Positions 8,683-16,428 of a DNA stretch of 64,000 nt are shown here, in pieces. Positions within the stretch are counted from its first letter, which is position 1, and every line of letters starts with the position of its first letter. A program made the translations under genes and the position numbers. Under the pieces are notes generated by a model. The model was given only the letters and a program-made list of their open reading frames with translations. It searched no databases and was not told where the DNA came from. Source of the DNA: Methylobacterium brachythecii (GTDB lineage: Bacteria > Pseudomonadota > Alphaproteobacteria > Rhizobiales > Beijerinckiaceae); assembly GCF_014196345.1 (NCBI RefSeq), contig NZ_JACIDN010000006.1, positions 62,001 through 126,000 on the forward strand. The letters run 5' to 3'.

Positions 8683-10191
8683 TTACGCGGCCTGTGCGGC
8701 CTTCCCCTCGATGTAGGCCTGAAGGCGCGTCTCGCTCTCCGCACTCGTGTGCAGGCCGAGCTTGGAGCGGCGCCACAGGATGTCGTGAGCCGTGATCGCC
8801 CATTCCTGGTCGCGGAGGTAATCAACTTCCCGCGCGGTCAGGCCGCCATCGAAGGCCTCGCCGAGATCGGCGAGCGATCTGGCATTCCGAACGATGTCTC
8901 GCGTCCGTGTTCCGTAGGCGCGCGACAGCCGTCGGGCGGTCTCCGCAGGCAGGAACGGCGCCTCGGCTTTCAGCGCGTCCAGGAAGGCGTCGAAATCCGC
9001 ACCGGGCATGTCGCCGCCCGGGAGGGCCGCAGCGCCGGTCCAGGCTGGTTTGAGACCGGGAAAGTAGTCTTCGAGCTTCTCGATCGCGTGTTCGGCGAGG
9101 CGGCGATAGGTCGTGATCTTACCGCCGAAAACCGAGAGGACCGGCAGGCTGCCGTTCTGGTCGGAAACGTCGAGCACGTAGTCGCGCGTGACCGCGGAGG
9201 CGTTCGCGGCGGCATCGTCGTAGAGCGGGCGCACGCCCGAATAGCTCCAGACTACGTCCTCCGGACCAATGCTTTTCGCGAAGGATCGGTTGATGCAGTC
9301 GCAGAGATAAGCGGTCTCCTCGGGCGAGATCGTCACGGCGCCGGGCTCGCGCTCGTAGGGCACGTCGGTGGTGCCGATCAGCGTGAAGTCGCGCTCATAC
9401 GGGATCGCGAAGACGATGCGCTGGTCGGGCTGCTGCAGGATGTAGGCCTGCTCGCCCTCGAAGAGCCGCCTCACGACGATGTGGCTGCCCTTGATCAGGC
9501 GCACCGCTGCGCGGCTGTTGATTCCCAGCGTTTCGCCGAGCGTCTCGCTGACCCAGGGGCCGGCCGCGTTGACCACTGCCTTGGCGCGAACCGTCTCGGC
9601 GGCGCCGCTCCTCTCGTCGTGAAGTTCCGCAACCCAGGCATCGCCCTCGCGGCGGGCCGAGGCGACGCCGGTCCGTGTACGGATCTCCGCGCCGCGCAGC
9701 TGCGCATCCATGGCGTTAAGCACGACGAGCCGGCTGTCCTCGACCCAGCAATCCGAATAGACGAAGCCTTTGTTGAGACGCTCCTGCAGCGGCTTGCCCA
9801 GCGGCGACGTTCGCAAACGAACCGAAGCCGAGCCCGGCAGCGTTCGCAACCGCGCGAGATGGTCGTAGAGAAAGAGCCCGATCCGCAGCATCCAGGCCGG
9901 GCGAAGGCCCTCGTCGCGGGGAAGCACGAAGCGCAACGGCCAGATGATGTGCGGGGCGAGGCGGAGCAACCGCTCTCGCTCGGCCAGGGCCTCTCGGACG
10001 AGGCGAAACTCGTAATATTCGAGATAGCGCAAGCCGCCATGGATCAGCTTGGTGCTCGATGACGAGGTGAACTCGGCAAGATCCCCGCGCTCGCAAAGCA
10101 GCACTTTCAAGCCCCGCCCCGCCGCGTCGCGCGCGATGCCGGCACCGTTGATGCCGCCGCCAATGACCAGCAGATCGTAGGCAGTCTGCAA
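8683..10191 (-). CDS. glpD: Aerobic glycerol-3-phosphate dehydrogenase
   Basis: A 502-residue FAD enzyme that oxidises glycerol 3-phosphate to dihydroxyacetone phosphate at the inner membrane and reduces quinone. The N-terminal dinucleotide fold has GGGINGAG (11-18) and the typical SSSTKLIHGGLRYLEYYEF segment. IGTTDVPYE and FGGKITTYRRLAE near the C-terminal third match the family. It is the first structural gene of the minus-strand glp unit, just after glpR, with two GlpR-like palindromes 60-90 bases upstream of its start. Confidence 0.97.
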   Translation of the reverse strand: MQTAYDLLVIGGGINGAGIARDAAGRGLKVLLCERGDLAEFTSSSSTKLIHGGLRYLEYYEFRLVREALAERERLLRLAPHIIWPLRFVLPRDEGLRPAWMLRIGLFLYDHLARLRTLPGSASVRLRTSPLGKPLQERLNKGFVYSDCWVEDSRLVVLNAMDAQLRGAEIRTRTGVASARREGDAWVAELHDERSGAAETVRAKAVVNAAGPWVSETLGETLGINSRAAVRLIKGSHIVVRRLFEGEQAYILQQPDQRIVFAIPYERDFTLIGTTDVPYEREPGAVTISPEETAYLCDCINRSFAKSIGPEDVVWSYSGVRPLYDDAAANASAVTRDYVLDVSDQNGSLPVLSVFGGKITTYRRLAEHAIEKLEDYFPGLKPAWTGAAALPGGDMPGADFDAFLDALKAEAPFLPAETARRLSRAYGTRTRDIVRNARSLADLGEAFDGGLTAREVDYLRDQEWAITAHDILWRRSKLGLHTSAESETRLQAYIEGKAAQAA

Positions 10192-10250
10192 AACTCACTC
10201 CCGGAACTGGCGCAATGCCGATCCGGAACCATATTGCGCACTTCATGATG

Positions 10251-10282
10251 TTCGCAAGCGAAAATTTCAGCGTTCGCGAACG
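10251..10282 (-). promoter_or_regulatory. Tandem GlpR-like operators upstream of glpD
   Basis: Two palindromes lie side by side in the glpR-glpD gap. TTCGCAAGCGAA (10251-10262) is symmetric except at its central two bases. CGTTCGCGAACG (10271-10282) is a perfect 12-mer. Their centres are 20 bases apart, placing them on one helix face. A third half site, TGTTCGATGA, starts at 10291. The TTCG...CGAA core resembles the E. coli GlpR site. Binding by the adjacent regulator is inferred. Confidence 0.6.
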
Positions 10283-10366
10283 ATCATTTCTGTTCGATGA
10301 CATGTGCGATCGGGTGCCTTCCCTCGTCCCAGAGTAGGGAGCGGACGCGGCACGTCGCTGATCCGG

Positions 10367-11182
10367 TCAATCGGCAGCCGTACCTGGAGCGATTGCCGCC
10401 TCGATCCCCTGCCGCTCCATGAGCGCGGCGATGTCGGGTGGGGGAGCCCGGTCGGTGAACAGGGTATCCACCTGCTCCAGGCTGCCGACGCGCACCATTG
10501 GACGGCGGGAGAACTTGCTGTGGTCGGCGACCAGGAACGTGGTCTCGGCATGCGCCAGGATCGCCTGGGTGGCGCGGATCTCTTCGTAGTCGAAATCGAG
10601 CAGCGTACCGTCGCCATCGATGCCGCTGCAGCCGATCACGGCATAATCCACCCGGAACTGGCTCAGCGTATCGAGGGTGAGCTGTCCGAGCACGGCCCCG
10701 TCGCGGCGGATCGTGCCACCCGCCGCAACGATACGAAAATCGGTTGCCTCTGCGAGCGAGAGCGCGACGTGCAGGTTGTTGGTGACGATCGAGAGGTCGT
10801 CGTGCCGGGTCAGTTCGCGGGCCACGGCCTCGGTCGTCGTCCCGATCCCGATGAAGACCGAGCAATGCGAGGGGATCCGGCCGGCAGCGAGGCGACCGAT
10901 CCGCGTCTTCTCGGCGGAGAGCGTGACCCGGCGGTCCGCGTATTCCACGTTTTCGACACTGGAGGGCAGGCCGCCGCCGCCGCGGTAACGCTCCAGGCGC
11001 CCTTCGGCGGAGAGTTCGTTGAGGTCGCGCCGGATCGTCTGCACCGTCACGCCGTGGCTCGCTGCCAGCGCTTCGATCGTCACGAAGCCGCGCTGGCGGA
11101 CCGCTGCGACGATGGCCGCGCGTCGCGCCTCGACGGCGGAGGTCTCCTGACGAGAATCGGATCGGTCGGAGGCACGGGCCAC
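10367..11182 (-). CDS. glpR: DeoR/GlpR-family transcriptional regulator of glycerol metabolism
   Basis: A DeoR-type repressor of 271 residues from the chosen GTG start. The N-terminus holds the helix-turn-helix (FVTIEALAASHGVTVQTIRR). The C-terminal DeoR sensor domain has the sugar-phosphate isomerase-like motif GIGTTTEAVA and DFDYEEIRATQAILAHA. E. coli GlpR is inactivated by glycerol 3-phosphate, and the position directly upstream of glpD-glpK-glpF supports the same role. The open frame extends 43 codons further with no family sequence; GTG at 11182, after AGAGGAG, gives the usual length. Confidence 0.88.
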   Translation of the reverse strand: MARASDRSDSRQETSAVEARRAAIVAAVRQRGFVTIEALAASHGVTVQTIRRDLNELSAEGRLERYRGGGGLPSSVENVEYADRRVTLSAEKTRIGRLAAGRIPSHCSVFIGIGTTTEAVARELTRHDDLSIVTNNLHVALSLAEATDFRIVAAGGTIRRDGAVLGQLTLDTLSQFRVDYAVIGCSGIDGDGTLLDFDYEEIRATQAILAHAETTFLVADHSKFSRRPMVRVGSLEQVDTLFTDRAPPPDIAALMERQGIEAAIAPGTAAD

Positions 11183-11339
11183 GCTGTTCGGAACTCCTCT
11201 GCCGTTTCGCGGCTCGATGGGTCGACTTAACTCCCGGGCCGGGCGTGCACCATCACACCCGAGTTGCGCCCGCGGGAGCGCAATTTCCCGGCCCCGCGTG
11301 CGGGCCTGCACATCCTTCGGCGACGAATCCGCTCAAACC

Positions 11340-11364
11340 GGAACCAGAAGATTACTGCCAAGTT
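11340..11364 (+). promoter_or_regulatory. Possible ECF/EcfG-type promoter for the small exported protein
   Basis: GGAAC (11340-11344) is separated by 18 bases from TT (11363-11364), matching the GGAAC-N18-TT pattern of alphaproteobacterial general-stress sigma factors. The more specific CGTT -10 form is not present (here AGTT). It lies 64 bases ahead of the ATG at 11428. Short motifs like this occur by chance. Confidence 0.3.
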
Positions 11365-11427
11365 AACGCAGCAATCAAACGGTCAAGCTCCACCCGGGTG
11401 GTGGACGAACATTTGGGCAGCCACGTC

Positions 11428-11682
11428 ATGCGCCAGCGTTACACTGTTCTCGCCGCTCTCGTCGCCACCTCGCTCCTCGCCACGCCGATGGTGATCGGAG
11501 CCAGCAACGCACTGGCCACCTCGGACAGCCCCGAGAGCGTGACCCAGGCCGTCGCAGTGACGCCCGTCGAGATCGCGCCGGTCGCCAGCGCCGTCACGCC
11601 GGAGACCTGCAACCGCAAGGTCCGCGTGGTCTATAGCGGCTACGCCAACGTGCCCGCCGGCTGCCCGACCGCCAGCCGCTGA
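11428..11682 (+). CDS. Small exported hypothetical protein
   Basis: An 84-residue protein that I cannot place in a family. From the ATG at 11428 it has a clear signal peptide (basic MRQRY, then a hydrophobic run, cleavage likely near SNALA at about residue 29). The mature part is short, Val/Ala/Pro-rich and contains two cysteines near the C-terminus (TCNRKVRVVYSGYANVPAGC) that could form a disulfide in the periplasm. The upstream open frame adds 61 unlikely residues. Its stop codon abuts that of the convergent sppA-like gene, forming TGATCA. Confidence 0.6.
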   Translation: MRQRYTVLAALVATSLLATPMVIGASNALATSDSPESVTQAVAVTPVEIAPVASAVTPETCNRKVRVVYSGYANVPAGCPTASR

Positions 11683-12549
11683 TCAGAGCCCGAAGCGCGC
11701 CCAGGCGGCGCGCTCTTCGATGGCCCCGATCCAGGCATCGGGGATCGCAGCGGCCGTCGCGCCGGGTCCGGCCCTTCGCAACAGCCGGGCGAGGAACGAG
11801 CCCTTGGCCTCGGCGACGAGCTTGAGATCGACCTTCTCGCCGAACCGCGCCCTCATCGTCGTGCGCAAGTCGCCAAGCGCATCGACGAGACCGAGCTCAA
11901 GAGCCTGACGGCCACTCCAGACCGCGCCCGTGAACAGACTCTGGCCGCTCGGCAGCCGCGGGCGCCGCTCGCTGACGAGGCTCGTGAAGAGGCCCTGCAC
12001 GTCGGCCTGGATGGCCTTCAGGCGCTCTACGTCGGCCGGGTCCTCGGGCCGGAACGGATCGAGCATCGCCTTGGCCTCGCCCTGCGTGTGGACACGCCGC
12101 TCGATGCCGAAACGCTCGATGAGCTTGTCGAAGCCGAACCCCGCCGAGACCACGCCGATCGAGCCGACCAGCGAGGCCGGGTCGGCGATGATCTCGTCTG
12201 CGGCACAGGCGATCATGTAGCCACCGCTCGCAGCGACATCCTCGACGAAGGCGAAGACCGGCAGCTTCTTCTCGGCGGCCAGGGTGCGGATGCGCCGATA
12301 GATCAGGTGCGACTGTGCGGCCGATCCGCCGGGCGAATTGACGATCAGCGCTACCGCGGCGATGCGCGGCATGGCGAAAGCCCGCTCCAGGCTGGGCGCG
12401 AGCGTCGCGATGGAGAGGCCCGGACGGATCGGCGAGACCGCGCCAATTGCCCCATTGAGCCGTAGCACCGCCACGCGCGGCGGCGTCTGGCGCCATCGCG
12501 CGGGAAGGAAGCGGCGCAGGCCGTCGGCAATCACGGTGGTGCTCGGCAT
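11683..12549 (-). CDS. S49-family serine peptidase (SppA-like signal peptide peptidase)
   Basis: A 288-residue member of the short SppA group that degrades signal peptides and other membrane fragments. The Ser/Lys dyad can be read as S108 in VAASGGYM and K160 in GEAKAMLDPFRP. Their 52-residue spacing equals that of Bacillus SppA. The substrate-pocket motif VNSPGGSAAQS sits at 71-80. No strong N-terminal membrane anchor is visible, unlike classical SppA. It shares its region with the methyltransferase/DUF2007/polyprenyl synthase genes, an arrangement I recall from other alphaproteobacteria. Confidence 0.9.
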   Translation of the reverse strand: MPSTTVIADGLRRFLPARWRQTPPRVAVLRLNGAIGAVSPIRPGLSIATLAPSLERAFAMPRIAAVALIVNSPGGSAAQSHLIYRRIRTLAAEKKLPVFAFVEDVAASGGYMIACAADEIIADPASLVGSIGVVSAGFGFDKLIERFGIERRVHTQGEAKAMLDPFRPEDPADVERLKAIQADVQGLFTSLVSERRPRLPSGQSLFTGAVWSGRQALELGLVDALGDLRTTMRARFGEKVDLKLVAEAKGSFLARLLRRAGPGATAAAIPDAWIGAIEERAAWARFGL

Positions 12550-12959
12550 CGTGTTCAGATCCGGGGAAACGGGCTGATGCTCTGCGTAAAGCGCAGAGAG
12601 ACGTCACGCCACTGTGATCCGCCCTCCACGCATCGGGGCGGCCACTGGTTACCATCTTGAGCAATCTTTTGAGATCGTCGCGAAAGGCCGTCACCTTCGA
12701 AGACGAGGGCCAGCTGGCGCCGCAACTGACTGATGACGTTCGCAATAAGTCCCGCCGCCGGCAACATAGGCATTGAGCTTGCTCTAGACGCCAAGGGCGG
12801 GAACTACGTGTTTCAACCCCTCTCAAAACATAAATGAGGACAAATCGACAATTCCCATTGAGCGTTGTTTATGGATCATACGCTCGTGTCGAGTCGCGAT
12901 CCGTCCACGCGCTACGACCGTGCACTTGGGCGGCCACTCAGCGGAGGAAGCAAGACGTC
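12550..12959. other. 410-base gap without a recognisable gene
   Basis: This is the divergent control region of the sppA-like gene and the Tyr/Arg-rich exported protein. A hairpin CTCTGCG/CGCAGAG (12580-12586 and 12592-12598, five-base loop) lies about 30 bases ahead of the sppA start and may be in its leader. Bases 12640-12850 are less GC-rich than the surroundings. Short open frames here have no family-like sequence, and I see no clear -35/-10 pair. Confidence 0.6.
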
Positions 12960-13232
12960 ATGCGTGCCTTACGTTTGATGATGTTGATCATCGGGATGCT
13001 CGGGGGCGCTATCGGCCTCAGCGCATCCGTCAATGCCGCGCCGATGCCAGTTGCCGGCATCGTTGCCGAGACGAGCCCAGCCCCGACGGTCGAGAAGGCT
13101 TATTACTACTTCGTCCGCCGTCGCTACTACCGTCCGCGCTACTATTACCGCCCGCGGTATTATCGCCGCTACTACTACCGTCCGCGGTATTACTATCGTC
13201 CGCGCTACTATCGTAGACGCTTCTTCTTCTGA
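12960..13232 (+). CDS. Small exported protein with a Tyr/Arg/Pro repeat tail
   Basis: A 90-residue protein. Residues 1-26 are a signal peptide ending in VNA|AP. A short linker follows, and residues 47-90 are built almost only from Tyr, Arg and Pro in units such as YYRPR and YYYRPRYYRR, ending RRRFFF. The tail has no acidic residue and about 20 tyrosines, so it would be highly basic and aromatic in the periplasm or at the surface. The codons alternate between synonymous forms, so the repeat is conserved at protein level more than DNA level. ATG at 12960 has GGAGG upstream. Function unknown. Confidence 0.7.
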   Translation: MRALRLMMLIIGMLGGAIGLSASVNAAPMPVAGIVAETSPAPTVEKAYYYFVRRRYYRPRYYYRPRYYRRYYYRPRYYYRPRYYRRRFFF

Positions 13233-13257
13233 TCGCGAACCGATCACAGGCACGGCA

Positions 13258-13282
13258 GGGGCGCTCGCGGGCGCCCCTTTTT
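13258..13282 (+). terminator. Rho-independent terminator after the Tyr/Arg-rich gene
   Basis: A seven-pair GC stem (GGGGCGC, six-base loop, GCGCCCC) is followed directly by five T residues. It ends where the convergent methyltransferase gene's stop codon begins. Confidence 0.85.
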
Positions 13283-14037
13283 CATGACTCCAGGCCTCCG
13301 CCACGATGCAGGGCCTCGGCCTCCGCCGTGAAGCAGCCGGATGCATCGTGAAGCACCAGGGGCGGCAACAGCGAGAACGGTCCCCGGCTCCCCATCACGG
13401 CACCGATCAGCACGCGGATCGCCGGGCGATCGGGAGCGGTATGGATCGGGCGTACGGTGATCGTCCCGAAGCGCTTGCGCATCGCGTCGAGGCAATCGGG
13501 CAAACTGTCTGCACGATGGATCAGGCCGAGCCGTCCACTCGGGCGCAGCACATCGGCGCAGGTGCGCAGCCATGCTTCCAACCCGTCTGCCGCGAAGGTG
13601 TGAGCGGAGGCTTTCCCCGCAATCGGTGAAGGGCGATGGCGCCCTTCCTCGAAGAAGGGCGGGTTCGTCACCAGGATGTCGGCCATGTCGGGCGACAGGC
13701 CTGCCTCTCGCCGCCGCGTACCCGGCGCGAGCACGTCAGCCTCGACGACGGTGGCGCGATCGGCGAGGCCGTTCTCGCCGATGTTCTGCCGCGCCAGGGC
13801 GGCAAGCCCCTCGTCCCTTTCCACCAGGACGACGCGACAACCCGGGTGGAGCGCGGCATAGGCGAGCCCGACGGCGCCGGTCCCCGCACCGAGGTCGCAA
13901 ATGACGGCGCCCGGGTGTGGATCGAACAACCGCGCCAACAACACGGCATCAGTGCCGGCCCGGTGGGCGCCGCGCGGCGGCTGGCGCAGGCTCAGACGGC
14001 CGCCGAGCCAGCGATCCGGTTCAGCGGGCTCCGTCAT
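13282..14037 (-). CDS. TrmN6-like SAM-dependent methyltransferase
   Basis: A 251-residue class I methyltransferase of the tRNA1(Val) adenine-37 N6-methyltransferase (YfiC/TrmN6) group. The SAM-binding motif CDLGAGTGAVGLAYA comes early. The N6-adenine catalytic motif is NPPFFEEG, preceded by DILVT. The start at MTEPAEPDRW was chosen because it lies 17 bases inside the end of the DUF2007 gene and a typical N-terminus (WLGGRLSLRQPPRGAHRAGTDA) follows. The substrate tRNA is inferred from family membership. Confidence 0.85.
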   Translation of the reverse strand: MTEPAEPDRWLGGRLSLRQPPRGAHRAGTDAVLLARLFDPHPGAVICDLGAGTGAVGLAYAALHPGCRVVLVERDEGLAALARQNIGENGLADRATVVEADVLAPGTRRREAGLSPDMADILVTNPPFFEEGRHRPSPIAGKASAHTFAADGLEAWLRTCADVLRPSGRLGLIHRADSLPDCLDAMRKRFGTITVRPIHTAPDRPAIRVLIGAVMGSRGPFSLLPPLVLHDASGCFTAEAEALHRGGGLES

Positions 14038-14254
14038 CGCGGAGTTCCGACGCAAGGCCGGCATCGGTGAGGATACGCCGAGCCTGCCGGACATGATCGT
14101 CGGGGACCAGAAGGCGGCGTCCGAACGCGCCGATCGAGCCCTCCATCAGACTCATATGTTCGTCCGCGACCAGGACCGGGATCTCGGCGCCTTCCAGCAG
14201 CGAGCGCGCAAAGCCGATCAGGACGACGTCGTTGGTGCGGATCAGCTCGGTCAC
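14021..14254 (-). CDS. DUF2007 domain protein
   Basis: A 77-residue protein covering the whole DUF2007 domain (putative signal-transducing protein family). The pattern MTELIRTNDVVLIGFARSLLEGAEIPV and VPDDHVRQARRIL is typical. It uses a GTG start and overlaps the downstream methyltransferase by 17 bases, so the two are cotranslated. The polyprenyl synthase gene diverges from it. The molecular function of DUF2007 is not established. Confidence 0.85.
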   Translation of the reverse strand: MTELIRTNDVVLIGFARSLLEGAEIPVLVADEHMSLMEGSIGAFGRRLLVPDDHVRQARRILTDAGLASELRDDGAR

Positions 14255-14438
14255 GGGTGCGCGGCTTCCCTGCGGTAGGCGCCCGCTCTAGCATCCAACC
14301 CGAGCTCACGCACGGGTGAGGCGCGTCCGATGCGACCGCGCGCGTGTTGCGAGGCAGCACGGCCCGTGCGAAGGGGTCGCGTACGTCCGGGATGCGGGGC
14401 CCCATCCGCATGCGGACAGGTTCGCAGGCAGGTGCGTT

Positions 14439-15461
14439 TTGGGCGTCGTCGTTTCCCTCGATGAGAGCCGCTCCGATCCGGAAAGCTCCCTGAACGATCT
14501 CGTCGCCCTCGTCGCGGGCGGCATGGAGCGGGTCAACACCACGATCCTGTCGCGCACCGGCTCGGCCGTCACGATGATCCCCGAGGTCGCGCAGCACCTG
14601 ATCGCCTCGGGCGGCAAGCGTCTGCGCCCGATCCTGACGCTCGCCTGCGCCGATCTCTGCGGCTATCGCGGAGATGACGGCGCGGTGAAGCTCGCGGCCA
14701 GCGTCGAGTTCATGCACACGGCGACCCTCCTGCACGACGACGTCGTGGACGAGAGCGACATGCGCCGTGGTCGGGTCGCCGCCCGCATCAAGTGGGGCAA
14801 CGAGGCGAGCGTCCTCGTCGGCGACTTCCTGCTCGGCCAGGCCTTCCGCATGATGGTGGAGGTGGGCTCGCTGCGTGCCCTCGACATCCTCTCCTCCGCT
14901 GCCACCGTGATCGCGGAAGGCGAGGTGATGCAGCTCACCGCCGCCAAGAACACCGAAACCAGCGAGGACGAGTACCTCGCCGTGATCCGCGGCAAGACTG
15001 CCGAGCTGTTCGCCGCCGCCTGCGAGGTCGGGCCGGTTCTTGCCGAACGCCCGCGCGCGGAGCAGGCGGCCTGCCGCTCCTACGGCATGAATCTCGGCAT
15101 CGCCTTCCAGCTCGTCGACGACGTGCTCGATTACGGCGGCACCAGTGCCAGCCTGGGTAAAAACGTCGGCGACGATTTTCGCGAAGGCAAGATCACGCTG
15201 CCGATCGTGCTGGCCTTCCGGCGTGGCTCCGAGGAGGAGCGCACCTTCTGGCGGCGCACGCTGCAGGACGGCGAAATCGCCGAGGGCGATCTCGAAACTG
15301 CGCTTGCCATCCTGCGCCGCCATCGCGCGCTCGAAGACACCACGGAGCGCGCCCGTCACTACGGCGCAATGGCGCGCGACGCGCTGGCCTTGTTCCCGAA
15401 CGGGCCTGTGAAGACGGCGCTGCTGCAGGTCGTGGATTTCTGCATCGCGCGGGCGCACTGA
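14439..15461 (+). CDS. Polyprenyl diphosphate synthase (octaprenyl/decaprenyl type)
   Basis: A trans-prenyltransferase that would extend farnesyl diphosphate with isopentenyl diphosphate to make the ubiquinone side chain. Both Asp-rich motifs are present: DDVVD (100-104) in LLHDDVVDESDMRRG and DDVLD (227-231) in FQLVDDVLDYGG, along with GGKRLRP. I chose the TTG at 14439 (reading MGVVVSLDES), which gives 340 residues, the usual family length, with an AGGCAGG stretch ahead. Chain length cannot be read from sequence alone. Confidence 0.9.
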   Translation: MGVVVSLDESRSDPESSLNDLVALVAGGMERVNTTILSRTGSAVTMIPEVAQHLIASGGKRLRPILTLACADLCGYRGDDGAVKLAASVEFMHTATLLHDDVVDESDMRRGRVAARIKWGNEASVLVGDFLLGQAFRMMVEVGSLRALDILSSAATVIAEGEVMQLTAAKNTETSEDEYLAVIRGKTAELFAAACEVGPVLAERPRAEQAACRSYGMNLGIAFQLVDDVLDYGGTSASLGKNVGDDFREGKITLPIVLAFRRGSEEERTFWRRTLQDGEIAEGDLETALAILRRHRALEDTTERARHYGAMARDALALFPNGPVKTALLQVVDFCIARAH

Positions 15462-15476
15462 AGGCGCCCGGTCAGC

Positions 15477-16352
15477 TCAGCTCAGCGTCGTCGCCTCGAT
15501 CCACCAGCTCGGCCGCTCGGCACCGATCGCCGCCGCCGCTCGCGCTGCCGCCTGTTCGTCCGAGAAGACGGCAAACACCGTCGCGCCCGAGCCCGACATG
15601 CGCGCGAGCCGGCAACCTGGCTGGTCGCGCAGGGCGCCGAGCGCCTCGCCGATGATCGGGGCGACAGTCAGCGCAGGAGCTTCGAGGTCGTTGCGCGCCG
15701 GAGTAATGGCCGCAAGCACGCCATCCAGATCCAGACCGGCCTCGATTGCCGGGTGCTCTGCCCCGGGCAACGTCTGGCCGACGGCGAGCCCCAGCGCCTT
15801 GAACACGGGTGCGGTCGAGACCGGCACGCCGGGATTGATCAGCAGAGCCGGCAGCGGCGCCAGATCGAGCGCCGGCCCAAGATCTTCGCCAGCCCCGCGC
15901 ATCATCCGCGCCCGCGGATCGAGGCAGACCGGCACGTCGGCCCCCGCAGCGCGGGCAGCCGCAATGATCGCGGGATGATTGAGCGGCAAGGCGTTGAGCT
16001 GCGCGAGTAGGCGCAGGGCCGAGGCCGCGTCGGACGAGCCGCCTCCGATGCCCGCCGCCACGGGAAGGCGCTTGTCGAGCGCGAATGCGCCGACGCGCAG
16101 GCCCGAGATGGCCGCCGCCAGATGGCGAGCCGCCCTCAGGACGAGATTGTCGTCGGTCGGACCGGCAGGCCCTGCCGTGGGACCGAAGACGTCGAGGCTC
16201 AGGGTCGCGCCCGGCTCCAGCGTCAGCGTGTCGCCGACACCGGCAAACGCGACGAGGCTTTCGAGCGCGTGATAGCCGTCACGCGCACGCCGGCCGAGGA
16301 CGTGCAGCGTGAGATTGATCTTGGCCGGAGCCAGGGTGGTGAGCGCGGTCAC
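15477..16352 (-). CDS. ispE: 4-diphosphocytidyl-2-C-methyl-D-erythritol kinase
   Basis: A GHMP kinase of the MEP isoprenoid pathway that phosphorylates CDP-methylerythritol. From GTG at 16352 the protein has 291 residues, with [14 protein letters not shown] at the N-terminus, the ATP-loop [14 protein letters not shown] near 97-110, and the C-terminal [12 protein letters not shown] motif. The longer frame upstream has no homology. It lies 76 bases after the TPR gene on the same strand and is convergent with the polyprenyl synthase, which uses the pathway's products. Confidence 0.95.
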   Translation of the reverse strand: MTALTTLAPAKINLTLHVLGRRARDGYHALESLVAFAGVGDTLTLEPGATLSLDVFGPTAGPAGPTDDNLVLRAARHLAAAISGLRVGAFALDKRLPVAAGIGGGSSDAASALRLLAQLNALPLNHPAIIAAARAAGADVPVCLDPRARMMRGAGEDLGPALDLAPLPALLINPGVPVSTAPVFKALGLAVGQTLPGAEHPAIEAGLDLDGVLAAITPARNDLEAPALTVAPIIGEALGALRDQPGCRLARMSGSGATVFAVFSDEQAAARAAAAIGAERPSWWIEATTLS

Positions 16353-16428
16353 GGAACGTCGCTGGGGCTGAACGGAATCGAAGCGCGGCCATAGGCGACC
16401 GCGCAAGACCCGGCAAGCAAGCCGCCTG

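Noticed and set aside
12555..12794. A 79-codon minus-strand frame in the gap before the Tyr/Arg gene
   Set aside because: No family features, no good ribosome-binding site, and a mixed composition unlike nearby genes.
13097..13225. Possible CRISPR-like or minisatellite array in the Tyr/Arg gene
   Set aside because: The repeat is in codons, units vary in synonymous bases, there are no spacers, and the frame encodes a signal peptide before it.
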